DNA of 64,000 bases, taken from assembly GCF_001613305.1 (NCBI RefSeq), contig NZ_BDCC01000010.1, positions 1 to 64,000 on the forward strand. Reading direction: 5' to 3'. Position numbers and translations under genes: made by a program. The notes under the pieces are model-generated. The model ran no database searches and was not told where the DNA came from. It worked only from the letters and a program-made list of their open reading frames with translations. Positions 1-7,022 of this stretch are shown here, one piece after another. Numbering within the stretch: the stretch's first letter is position 1; each line of letters opens with the position of its first letter. This DNA is from Nocardia vaccinii NBRC 15922. Lineage in GTDB: Bacteria; Actinomycetota; Actinomycetes; Mycobacteriales; Mycobacteriaceae.

Positions 1-52
1 TGGGGTTTGGCGTTGCTGAACCTTTCGTTTCGCGGGCGACTTCCGGCGTACA

Positions 53-104
53 AAGATGCTTCGCCGCTGGGCACGTTTCGACGTGGTCAGCGGCGAAGCA
101 TCTT
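53..104. terminator. Long perfect hairpin, probable terminator
   Basis: A 17-bp perfect inverted repeat (53-69 with 88-104) encloses a second 5-bp stem (72-76 with 81-85) capped by TTCG. The arms read AAGATGCTTCGCCGCTG and its exact complement. No T-run follows on either strand. It most likely ends a gene lying left of the window or insulates the small gene at 229; a regulatory RNA role cannot be excluded. Confidence 0.6.
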
Positions 105-228
105 GCGTATCCGGGGGCTCGCCTACGGCATCGGGGGGAAGACGGGTCGACGTCGGGATGCGGTTGCATGCGGATTGTCACAACGTCCCCGTTTTCCTCT
201 CCGGATTGCGGGTCGATAGACTTCCGGT

Positions 229-324
229 GTGGTCCTTACCTTCGAGATTTTGCTGGTTCTCGTTTCCGTGCTGATCGCCTGGTTCGGTCTGTACGTCCTC
301 TACCGGCTCTTCACCGAGTCGTGA
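229..324 (+). CDS. Small single-pass membrane protein (31 aa)
   Basis: A 31-codon reading frame starts at GTG 229 and ends at TGA 322-324. Residues 3-22 are almost entirely hydrophobic ([10 protein letters not shown]...LYVLY), followed by a short polar tail (RLFTES), so it should be one membrane helix. Its stop overlaps the GTG start of the nitrobindin gene in a GTGA four-base overlap, which suggests translational coupling and supports the chosen starts of both genes. No clear Shine-Dalgarno sequence is visible before 229. I do not recognise the family. It could be a chance frame, but the composition and the overlap argue that it is real. Confidence 0.5.
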   Translation: MVLTFEILLVLVSVLIAWFGLYVLYRLFTES

Positions 325-1019
325 CCGAGGCCGAGCACGCCGAGAACTCGACAAAGAACGGTTCCGCGTCCGCGAAGGGCAACGGAGCCGAGCCCGCGCA
401 TCGCAGTGGCGATGCCGCGGTGAACGAGGCCGCCGAGCGGGCCAAGTCCACCGGCGCGCGCAACATTCCGCAGCTGCCGGACCTACCGCTCCCTGAGGAC
501 ACCGCGAATCTGCGGTTGGGCCCGGATCTGAGTTCCTCCATGCTCGCGCTGCTGCCGCTGGTCGGCGTGTGGCGCGGTGAAGGCGAGGGGAACGATCCCG
601 AGCGCGGGGACTACCACTTCGGCCAGCAGATCATCGTCTCGCACGACGGCGGCGACTATCTGACCTGGCAGTCCCGTTCCTGGGTGATCGACGCCGAAGG
701 CAGGTACGACGGCCCCGACCTGCGCGAGAGCGGTTTCTGGCGGGTCGGCGTCGACGGCGACGACGAGGTCATCGAACTGCTGCTCACACACAGCTCCGGC
801 ATCGTCGAACTGTTCTACGGCCAGGCCCTCACTCAATCCTCCTGGGAACTCGCCACCGACGTGGTCATCCGCAGCCAATCCGGCGCGGTGGTGGGCGGCG
901 CCAAGCGACTCTACGGCATCGTCGAAGGCGGCGACCTCGGCTACGTCGAGGAGCGCGTGGTAGCCGACGGCGCCCTGGAACCCCGCCTGTCGGCTCGCCT
1001 GCAGCGCTACATCGGCTGA
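321..1019 (+). CDS. Nitrobindin / FABP-like heme-binding beta-barrel protein (Rv0813c type)
   Basis: The 232-residue protein has a polar, low-complexity N-terminal tail of about 45 residues, then a beta-barrel domain carrying the nitrobindin signature GxWxGxGxG at residues 82-90 (GVWRGEGEG). The remainder follows mycobacterial Rv0813c as I recall it, including the [13 protein letters not shown] stretch and the [15 protein letters not shown] segment near the end. Nitrobindins bind ferric heme and nitric oxide in the cytosol; the physiological role is unsettled. I chose GTG 321 because it overlaps the preceding small gene and matches the family's N-terminal composition; an upstream in-frame start at 168 would add an unlikely arginine-rich leader. 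Confidence 0.88.
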   Translation: MTEAEHAENSTKNGSASAKGNGAEPAHRSGDAAVNEAAERAKSTGARNIPQLPDLPLPEDTANLRLGPDLSSSMLALLPLVGVWRGEGEGNDPERGDYHFGQQIIVSHDGGDYLTWQSRSWVIDAEGRYDGPDLRESGFWRVGVDGDDEVIELLLTHSSGIVELFYGQALTQSSWELATDVVIRSQSGAVVGGAKRLYGIVEGGDLGYVEERVVADGALEPRLSARLQRYIG

Positions 1020-1101
1020 GCTCGACAAAGGCACTCATACCCACAACGTAAAATCCGCGGACCGGTCGCTCCGGCGCGGTGCGGTGGGTCGCACTCATGC
1101 C

Positions 1102-1120
1102 GGCCGGAATCGGTCCGGCC
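1102..1120. terminator. GC-rich hairpin between convergent genes
   Basis: A 7-bp perfect stem (GGCCGGA with TCCGGCC) closes a 5-nt loop between the nitrobindin gene and the leftward gene ending at 1168. It has no T-run and is a weak bidirectional terminator candidate. Confidence 0.35.
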
Positions 1121-1167
1121 CCGCGCGCAGCGTTGATCCCCATGGCCGTCCGTATCCGTGGCTCGGG

Positions 1168-1473
1168 TTATAGGTACAGCTCAGGGGGGTCATCGATTTC
1201 GATGCCTGCTTGGCGTGCCCGGGTGACCATTTTGCGGTCCCACTCACGATGCACGCGCAGCGCCATCCGGAATTCGCCCATTTGTTCGGACATCCGTTGG
1301 GTTTCGGAGATGGCGAGATCGCTGAGCACTTTGGCGGCGTCGGCTTTCTTCTTCGTCATGGTGGCGTCGACGTCGCCTCGCTTGAACCATGCGGTGACCG
1401 CGGCCGAGAACGCTGAGGAGCTGGCGAGCAGCACGAGTGCGGAAAACAGCGGTGAGGACGTAAGACTGTTCAC
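1168..1473 (-). CDS. Phage-like membrane-anchored coiled-coil protein (DUF2746-like)
   Basis: The 101-residue protein has an N-terminal hydrophobic helix (about residues 8-28), then a charged helical segment rich in K, A, E and R, and ends with a proline-containing tail (DDPPELYL). This layout, with a VHREWD stretch before an acidic PP tail, resembles small proteins encoded beside holins in actinobacteriophages (DUF2746-like; recalled, not searched). The GTG start at 1473 is preceded by AGGAGG and lies in a GTGA overlap with the upstream gene, which supports an operon. It is the last of three leftward genes. No phage capsid or integrase gene is nearby, so this may be a remnant or a domesticated cassette. 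Confidence 0.6.
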   Translation of the reverse strand: MNSLTSSPLFSALVLLASSSAFSAAVTAWFKRGDVDATMTKKKADAAKVLSDLAISETQRMSEQMGEFRMALRVHREWDRKMVTRARQAGIEIDDPPELYL

Positions 1474-1910
1474 GATGCGGTCCTCCTCGTTCGGATCGCA
1501 CGTAGCGTCTTCAGCTCCTGTGACACCTGTCGGCGCTTCCACAGGAACGCGATACCCAACGCGATAGGCAGTGGACCGCCCAGAATCGTAGCCGCACTGA
1601 TGGTTTGCTGATGGATCTGCATCATCAGCAGTTGCGTACCGAAGGCGACCAGTGACCAGCCCAGCGCCCCCAAACCGATCTGCTCGATCAGATAGCCCCA
1701 TACCCGCCGGGCGAAAACGCCGACCAGTGTCGTAAGACAGCCGGTCAGCGTCAGCCCCAGCCACAGCTTCCGCAAACCCGGTGGCAAAGTGGCGACGGCG
1801 GAGTTCGCCGGCGAACCGTAGAAGCACTGCAGCAGTACCGAAATGCCGAACACAGCGCACAGGACGACCTCGAAGGGGTCGTAGCGCTCCGGCGACTTCG
1901 GGCTTCTCAT
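1470..1910 (-). CDS. Four-helix membrane protein of phage-like cassette
   Basis: The 146-residue protein is predicted to have four membrane helices (around residues 14-30, 47-65, 76-94 and 106-123), with short arginine-rich ends. The segment LPPGLRKLWLGLTLTGC before the second helix and the overall pattern recall small membrane proteins of unknown function in Rhodococcus and Gordonia phages. It overlaps the upstream gene by ATGA and the downstream coiled-coil gene by GTGA, so the three are almost certainly co-translated. No function can be assigned; a holin-like or membrane-anchoring role is only inference from the neighbours. Confidence 0.6.
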   Translation of the reverse strand: MRSPKSPERYDPFEVVLCAVFGISVLLQCFYGSPANSAVATLPPGLRKLWLGLTLTGCLTTLVGVFARRVWGYLIEQIGLGALGWSLVAFGTQLLMMQIHQQTISAATILGGPLPIALGIAFLWKRRQVSQELKTLRAIRTRRTAS

Positions 1911-2122
1911 CCGGATTCACCGGTGTCCGCGGGAGCGGCTGGATCGACTCCGCTGCGTACGGATTCGACTGCCGGGGCGCTCGCCGCGACGAGCGCGCGA
2001 GGATCACGCCGTAGATGTCGGACGAGACGATGCCCTGGCCAACCGTTTTCGTTCGGCAGGCTGATCGTCGCCGTTTCGTCGACGGATCCCGGGGCCGGAG
2101 AGAGCGACGCCATGACAGGCAT
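1907..2122 (-). CDS. Small protein, first gene of phage-like cassette; possibly frameshifted
   Basis: The 71-residue frame ends in an ATGA overlap with the four-helix gene, which supports translation of its last codons. After residue 28, however, the protein becomes basic and looks unnatural. Another frame over the same DNA reads a far more protein-like sequence (SSDIYGVILARSS, then NPYAAE and TPVNPDE). Removing one T from the GGTTGG at about 2039-2044 would join the first part to that frame. Possible explanations are a one-base insertion, a sequencing error or a recoding site; the second frame has no stop before the next gene, so a single shift does not fully solve it. The family is not recognised. 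Confidence 0.4.
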   Translation of the reverse strand: MPVMASLSPAPGSVDETATISLPNENGWPGHRLVRHLRRDPRALVAASAPAVESVRSGVDPAAPADTGESG

Positions 2123-2215
2123 GATGCTCGCCTCCTCGCTGTTCTGCTCGATCGTTGCCCCGCACCCGAGGGCACCACTCCTACCGAAGGCCCGGCTCTT
2201 TCATTAACCCCCCTG

Positions 2216-2262
2216 GACCGGTTGCCGGGCAACGCATCTCCGCTCCGCTTTCGTCCGGTTTG
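2216..2262 (-). repeat. Dispersed 45-bp repeat, copy A
   Basis: Read on the minus strand, this copy contains GACGAAAGCGGAGCGGAGAT followed by GCGTTGCC and GGCAACC. It aligns with copy C about 100 bp to the right in opposite orientation and with copy B at 4130. Together A and C form an imperfect inverted pair upstream of the first IPT/TIG gene. The rest of 2123-2470 shows no gene that I can support. Confidence 0.55.
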
Positions 2263-2316
2263 CATGCGGGTTGCCGAACAGCACTGCGCCGGCTTCGGTT
2301 GCCGAACGCCGCATCC

Positions 2317-2358
2317 GGAAAGCGGACCAAAGCGGATCGTGAGATGCCTTGCGCCAGT
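2317..2358 (+). repeat. Dispersed 45-bp repeat, copy C
   Basis: The segment contains AAAGCGGACCAAAGCGGA and then GAGATGCCTTGCGCC, matching copies A and B with about one inserted base. It lies roughly 115 bp upstream of the first IPT/TIG start codon. A GTTACTGA box that also occurs upstream of the second IPT/TIG gene follows about 12 bp downstream. Confidence 0.55.
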
Positions 2359-2470
2359 GTGGGTTCAGAGGTGTTACTGATATTGCCGTGCCATGGCGAG
2401 AGTCGGCAAACAACCGCAGAGCAACCTACTGCACTCGAGTTATCCGCTCGACCGAAAAGGAGGCACCATC

Positions 2471-3943
2471 ATGCCTACCATCACCGCCATCTCACCGTCC
2501 TCGGGGCCTGCCTCCGGGGGTAATCCCGTGGTTATCACCGGTAGCGGGTTCACCGGGCCGACCACGGTCCAGTTCGGCACCACCGCAACGGTTTTCACCA
2601 TCGATTCCGATACCCAGATCACCGCGATCGCGCCGCCGGGAGCGGGAACGGTACAGGTGACCGTCTCCAATGCCGGCGGAACAAGCAACGGCGCTTCCTA
2701 CACCTACGTGACGGTTCCGTCGTTGACGTCGCTCGCTCCCACCACCGGACCGGCCGCCGGGGGGACGACCGTCACGCTGATCGGTACCGGTCTGTCCGGC
2801 GCCACCGGCGTCAATTTCGGTGCCGTACCGGCGACTTCGTTCACGATCGTCTCGAACACGCAGATCACGGCGATCGCTCCCGCCGGGGTCGGCACCGTGC
2901 CGGTCACGGTCACCAGCGCGGCGGGTTCGAGTAACGGGCTGCCGTTCACCTACGTGGGAGTACCCACCGTGATCTCGGTCAGCCCGAATTCAGGGCCGGT
3001 GACCGGAGGTACCGTGGTCACCGTGACCGGCACCGGGTTCACGGGCGCCACCGCTGTGAATTTCGGCGCCACCCCGGCAACCTTGTATTTCGTGTTGTCG
3101 GACACCAAGATCCTCGCGATCGCTCCGGCGGCTACGGGAACCGTGCAGGTCACGGTCACCACCGCGGCCGGAACAAGCGCCGGCGTACCGTTCACATATC
3201 TGCCGGTACCGACGCTGACTTCGATCAGTCCGGCTTCGGGACCGGTCACCGGGGGCACTACCGTCGTCGTGACCGGTACCGGGTTCACCGGCGCTACCGC
3301 GGTGTTTTTCGGCATCCTTCCGGCGACCTCGTTCACCGTCAACTCCGATACACAGATCACCGCCGTCGCTCCGCCGGGTCTGGGGACGGTACCGGTCACG
3401 GTCATCACCCCGGCCGGCACGGCCAGTGGGCTCGGCTTCAGCTACGTGCTGGCACCGATCCTGCTGTTCTCGATTCCGGCGGTGGGACCACAAGCCGGCG
3501 GAACCACGGTGACCATCACCGGTCTGGGCCTGTCCGGTGTCACCGGAGTCAACTTCGGTGCCACACCGGCAACGTCGTTCACGATCGTGTCGGACACCCA
3601 GATCACCGCGGTGGCTCCGGCCGGGACAGGCACGGTACCCATCACCGTCACCGCCCCGGCAGGGTCGAGTAACGGCCTGCCGTACACGTATCTGGGTATC
3701 CCCGCCATCACCTCGATCAGCCCGAACACCGGCCCGGTAACCGGAGGTACGTTCGTTTCTCTTTCCGGCACCGGATTCACCGGCGCCACCGCGGTGACCT
3801 TCGGCACCGCCCCGGCGACCTTCTATCTCGTGTTGTCGGACACGCTGATTCTCGCGGTCACTCCACCCGGAACAGGCACGGTGCAGGTCACCGTCACCAC
3901 CGCCGTCGGCACGAGCACCGGAACACCTTTCACCTACGCCTGA
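2471..3943 (+). CDS. IPT/TIG repeat protein, six Ig-like domains
   Basis: The 490-residue protein consists of six tandem IPT/TIG immunoglobulin-like domains of about 81 residues. Each begins with a core such as ISPxSGPxxGGT and contains GTGFTGATAVxFG, DTQITAxAP and a closing FTY motif. Domains 2-3 closely resemble domains 5-6, pointing to internal block duplication. ATG 2471 follows AAGGAGG at good spacing. There is no signal peptide, membrane helix, LPXTG motif or catalytic domain, which is unusual because such domains are normally part of surface or phage tail proteins. How it leaves the cell, if it does, is unknown. A shorter paralogue follows at 4270. Confidence 0.85.
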   Translation: MPTITAISPSSGPASGGNPVVITGSGFTGPTTVQFGTTATVFTIDSDTQITAIAPPGAGTVQVTVSNAGGTSNGASYTYVTVPSLTSLAPTTGPAAGGTTVTLIGTGLSGATGVNFGAVPATSFTIVSNTQITAIAPAGVGTVPVTVTSAAGSSNGLPFTYVGVPTVISVSPNSGPVTGGTVVTVTGTGFTGATAVNFGATPATLYFVLSDTKILAIAPAATGTVQVTVTTAAGTSAGVPFTYLPVPTLTSISPASGPVTGGTTVVVTGTGFTGATAVFFGILPATSFTVNSDTQITAVAPPGLGTVPVTVITPAGTASGLGFSYVLAPILLFSIPAVGPQAGGTTVTITGLGLSGVTGVNFGATPATSFTIVSDTQITAVAPAGTGTVPITVTAPAGSSNGLPYTYLGIPAITSISPNTGPVTGGTFVSLSGTGFTGATAVTFGTAPATFYLVLSDTLILAVTPPGTGTVQVTVTTAVGTSTGTPFTYA

Positions 3944-3961
3944 TGACGCACGCGGAACCGG

Positions 3962-4014
3962 CGGAGCCGAGCCTCATTCACCCTTCCCGAACGTGGGCAC
4001 AAGGCTCGGCTCCG
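3962..4014 (+). terminator. Long-loop hairpin after first IPT/TIG gene
   Basis: A 13-bp perfect stem (CGGAGCCGAGCCT at 3962-3974 with its complement at 4002-4014) encloses a 27-nt loop that contains a smaller CCC/GGG stem. It begins 18 bp after the stop codon and is a likely terminator. Confidence 0.6.
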
Positions 4015-4129
4015 ACCCCAATGCGGTTCCCGGGGCGTGGGGGCAGTAGGGCAGACCGAGAACCAACCGGATGGTATTCGAAGACTCGGGGGCTTCTCGA
4101 CAACGGGAACACGACACAGCGGATATCCG

Positions 4130-4176
4130 AGAACCGAACCAAAACGGACGGCAAATGCATTGCCAGGCAGCCCGTC
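4130..4176 (+). repeat. Dispersed 45-bp repeat, copy B
   Basis: The copy reads AACCGAACCAAAACGGACGG, then AAATGCATTGCC and GGCAGCC, and is about three-quarters identical to copy A. It lies about 95 bp upstream of the second IPT/TIG gene and is followed by GTTACTGA at 4184-4191, as is copy C. The rest of 3944-4269 holds only the hairpin and a Shine-Dalgarno sequence. Confidence 0.5.
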
Positions 4177-4269
4177 TCGGAGCGTTACTGAAAGTAGCGG
4201 GCCGCCAGAACAATTCGGCAATACGCACTATCGACAGAAACGATCAGCACAGCAACAGAGGGAGGCTCC

Positions 4270-5004
4270 ATGCCCACTATCACGTCCCTGTCTCCCACCT
4301 CGGGACCCACGACAGGGGGTACGAGTGTCACGATCACGGGTACCGGCTTCAGCGGCCCGGCAACTGTCCAGTTCGGCGGGACGGCAACCACTTTCACGAT
4401 CGACTCCGCCACCCAGATCACCGCCGTCGCACCCGCCGGCACCGGCGCGGTACAGGTCACCGTCACCACCCCCGACGGTGTCAGCAACGGGATCTCCTAC
4501 ACCTACCTCGCGGTTCCCGCATTGCACAGCATCGATCCCGGCCAGGGGACCACTGCCGGCGGGACGACGGTCACGCTCACGGGGTCGGGCCTGACGGGCG
4601 TCGCCACGGTCGATTTCGGTACCACACCGGCGACATCATTCACAGTCGACTCCGACACACAGATCACAGCTGTCAGTCCCGCTGGAACAGGAATCGTGTC
4701 GGTGGTCGTCACCGGCCCGGGTGGCACCAGCGGCGGGATCCCGTTCATCTATATGGTGGTCCCCACCATCACCGCCATCTCCCCAACCTCCGGTCCCGCC
4801 GCCGGCGGCAACAGCGTCACAATCACCGGCACCGGGTTCACCGGCCCGCTGACAGTGCAGTTCGGTAGTACCTCAACAACATTCACCATCGACTCGGCAA
4901 CCCAGATCACGGCGGTCGCCCCTCGCGGGTCGGCCGGTGCGGTACAGATCACCGTGACCGGTTCCGGTGGGCCCAGCAATAGCGTGGCGTACACCTACGT
5001 CTGA
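4270..5004 (+). CDS. IPT/TIG repeat protein, three Ig-like domains
   Basis: The 244-residue protein is a paralogue of the 490-residue protein upstream and consists of three tandem IPT/TIG domains. Each has the SPTSGPxxGGxSVTITGTGF start, an ATQITAVAP core and a YTY ending. ATG 4270 is preceded by GAGGGAGG. Like its neighbour it lacks a signal peptide, anchor or enzymatic domain. Similar upstream DNA (the 45-bp repeat plus GTTACTGA) suggests that both genes were duplicated with their promoter regions and may be co-regulated. Function is unknown; adhesion, tail-fibre-like or structural roles are possible for the fold but unproven here. Confidence 0.85.
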   Translation: MPTITSLSPTSGPTTGGTSVTITGTGFSGPATVQFGGTATTFTIDSATQITAVAPAGTGAVQVTVTTPDGVSNGISYTYLAVPALHSIDPGQGTTAGGTTVTLTGSGLTGVATVDFGTTPATSFTVDSDTQITAVSPAGTGIVSVVVTGPGGTSGGIPFIYMVVPTITAISPTSGPAAGGNSVTITGTGFTGPLTVQFGSTSTTFTIDSATQITAVAPRGSAGAVQITVTGSGGPSNSVAYTYV

Positions 5005-5014
5005 GGCACGGGTG

Positions 5015-5038
5015 GCCCGGGGGGATCTCCCCCTGGGC
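5015..5038 (+). terminator. Strong GC hairpin after second IPT/TIG gene
   Basis: A 10-bp stem (GCCCGGGGGG with CCCCCTGGGC, one G-T pair) closes a 4-nt ATCT loop 10 bp past the stop codon. It probably terminates the IPT gene. A longer-range CCCCCGAG/CTCGGGGG pair (5108-5115, 5164-5171) lies further on. Nothing else is visible in 5005-5309. Confidence 0.65.
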
Positions 5039-5309
5039 TCCCACAGATCCGGGCGTAACGGTCCACCGTCAACGGCTCTGCCGGTTTCGGGAGACGGAAT
5101 AGAACGACCCCCGAGCCTTACCGCGGATTTTCATCTCACGGTCCCGGTCGGACGTGCCGGGGACTCGGGGGCCGGGTGACTGCCTGGGATTCGCCGCGCG
5201 CTCGCGCGGACGGTCAACCCGTCGCAGCGGTGGCGCTCAGCTGACAGCCACCTCACGTGTCCTATGAATACTCATTCTTCGAACCACCTCCTTCCCGTGT
5301 ACCACGAAT

Positions 5310-7022
5310 CTAACGAATGGTTCCGCCGCTCGGCAACGTATTTTCGCGCGGGGCGAAACCGCTGGTGAGATGGGTGAGGGCGGGCCGGATCGAGATCCGG
5401 CCGCCGGGGGCCACCCGGACGATCGTGTCGGCGCGGTGGTCCTGGGGCAGCTGGTGGGTGACGACCACGACCGTGCGATCGGGGGTGATCAGGCCGCTGG
5501 TGTCATCGAGCAGAGCGCGAAGGAGATCAGCGCCGGTGTCGGCTTCCAGATGTTCGGTGGGTTCGTCCAGCAGTAGCACCCGGGCCGGGGAGAGCAGGGC
5601 GCGGGCGAGCAGGATGCGGCGGCGCTGACCGCCCGATACCGCTGCCGCGCCGCCGATCAGCTCGGTGTGCAGGCCCTCGGGGAGGCCGTCCAGCCAGTCA
5701 CCCGCGCCGACCGCGTGCAGGGCCGTGCGAGCCTCGTCCCCGGTGATATCGCCACGGGCGACCCGCAGATTCTCCAGCACGGTGGTGCCGAACAGGTGAG
5801 CGTCCTCGGCGAAGAAGGTGACCCCCGGACGCGGGGTGTCGAACAACCCGGCCCAGGCCATGAGCAGCGTGGTCTTCCCCGCGCCACTCGGGCCGAGGAC
5901 CGCGATCCGGCGGCCCGCGGGCAGGGCGGGCAGGTCCCGCAGTCGATCCTGTTGTGCGCGAGCGTCTTTCGCCTTCTCGGCGGCGGTGATCCGATGCAGC
6001 GCGGCACGACCACTGGTCAGCGCCCGAGCCGCCGCGGGAAGTACGCCCACGGCCTCGAACGCGGACAGCGGCAGCAGTACGAGCACGGCCAGGGCCATCG
6101 GCGTGATCGCGCCCGGCGGCACGGATTGCAGTGCACCGGCGGGCATCGACGCCACTCCCGGACCTCCGTAGAGCACGATGCCGATCAGCAGCGCGCCCAG
6201 AACGCTCGCGCCGATCGAGATCGGGGTCGCCGCGGCGGCCCACGCACTGTGCGCGGCGGCACGATCCTCGGCCGCTACCGCTCGGCGGCTCGCGGTCGAG
6301 GCCGTCTCCAGGGCCGTGTCCAGACGTCCGGCGACCCGCAGTTCGGGCGCGTGATCCAGCACCGTCATCGCGGCGGCGGTGAATTCGGCGCGGTCCTCCC
6401 GGACAGCGAGTTCGGCCTCGCGGGCGGCCCGCGCGGACAACCACGGCGCGAAGATTCCGGCGACGGCCAGCGCGAGGGCGAGAATTACTGCGGCAGCGAG
6501 AGATACGGGCGCCAGCACGGCGACGGCGGCGATCGACAACACCAGCGCGACCGAGATCGGCACCACCGCCCGTACCACCACCGCGCCGAGATCATCGATA
6601 TCGCCGGCGATCCGGGTCAGCAGATCTCCCCGCCGCAGGCGCATCGGATCATCCTGGGCCGCAGTCGGTTCGGCGTCAGCCCGCGAGCGCGGGGTCCAGA
6701 TGTCGGCCCGAGCCAACGCGGTGTAGACCCCGGTCCGCGCGGTCGTCATCGCGCGCAACGCCACATCGTGAGTGGCCAGCCGCTCCAGATAGCGGCACAA
6801 TCCCCGCGAAATCCCCAGCGCCCGAACGGCCACCACCGCAACACTCAAATCCAGCACGGGCGGCATCTCCCAGGCCCGCGCGATCAACCAGGCCGCCAGC
6901 CCCGCCAACCCCAGCCCGCTGCCCAGCGCGAGCACCCCCCAACCGATCGAGACCGCAACCCGCCACCCCGACAGCCCCAGCATCGTCCGCATCCGACGGA
7001 AGTCGGCCCACGCGCCACTCAT
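5310..7022 (-). CDS. cydC: CydC, ABC-type thiol exporter subunit for cytochrome bd assembly
   Basis: The 570-residue half-transporter has an N-terminal six-helix membrane domain (to about residue 330) and a nucleotide-binding domain with Walker A GPSGAGKTT near residue 380, signature VSGGQ near 462 and Walker B VLLLDEPTEHLE. CydC pairs with CydD to export cysteine or glutathione to the cell exterior, which is required for cytochrome bd maturation. It is the last gene of the operon and its start overlaps the CydD stop by four bases (ATGA). No catalytic motif is missing. Assignment to CydC rather than CydD rests on gene order and the shorter length. Confidence 0.92.
   Translation of the reverse strand: MSGAWADFRRMRTMLGLSGWRVAVSIGWGVLALGSGLGLAGLAAWLIARAWEMPPVLDLSVAVVAVRALGISRGLCRYLERLATHDVALRAMTTARTGVYTALARADIWTPRSRADAEPTAAQDDPMRLRRGDLLTRIAGDIDDLGAVVVRAVVPISVALVLSIAAVAVLAPVSLAAAVILALALAVAGIFAPWLSARAAREAELAVREDRAEFTAAAMTVLDHAPELRVAGRLDTALETASTASRRAVAAEDRAAAHSAWAAAATPISIGASVLGALLIGIVLYGGPGVASMPAGALQSVPPGAITPMALAVLVLLPLSAFEAVGVLPAAARALTSGRAALHRITAAEKAKDARAQQDRLRDLPALPAGRRIAVLGPSGAGKTTLLMAWAGLFDTPRPGVTFFAEDAHLFGTTVLENLRVARGDITGDEARTALHAVGAGDWLDGLPEGLHTELIGGAAAVSGGQRRRILLARALLSPARVLLLDEPTEHLEADTGADLLRALLDDTSGLITPDRTVVVVTHQLPQDHRADTIVRVAPGGRISIRPALTHLTSGFAPRENTLPSGGTIR

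Noticed and set aside
1168-2265. 365-codon minus-strand frame covering the phage-like trio
   Set aside because: Only its last 101 codons match a gene (1168-1473); the rest is out of frame with the four-helix gene.
2123-2470. Insertion sequence before the IPT gene
   Set aside because: Inverted copies A and C are short and imperfect, with no transposase or target duplication visible.
3943-4191. 82-codon frame after the first IPT gene
   Set aside because: It spans the terminator hairpin and the dispersed repeat copy B and has no family resemblance.
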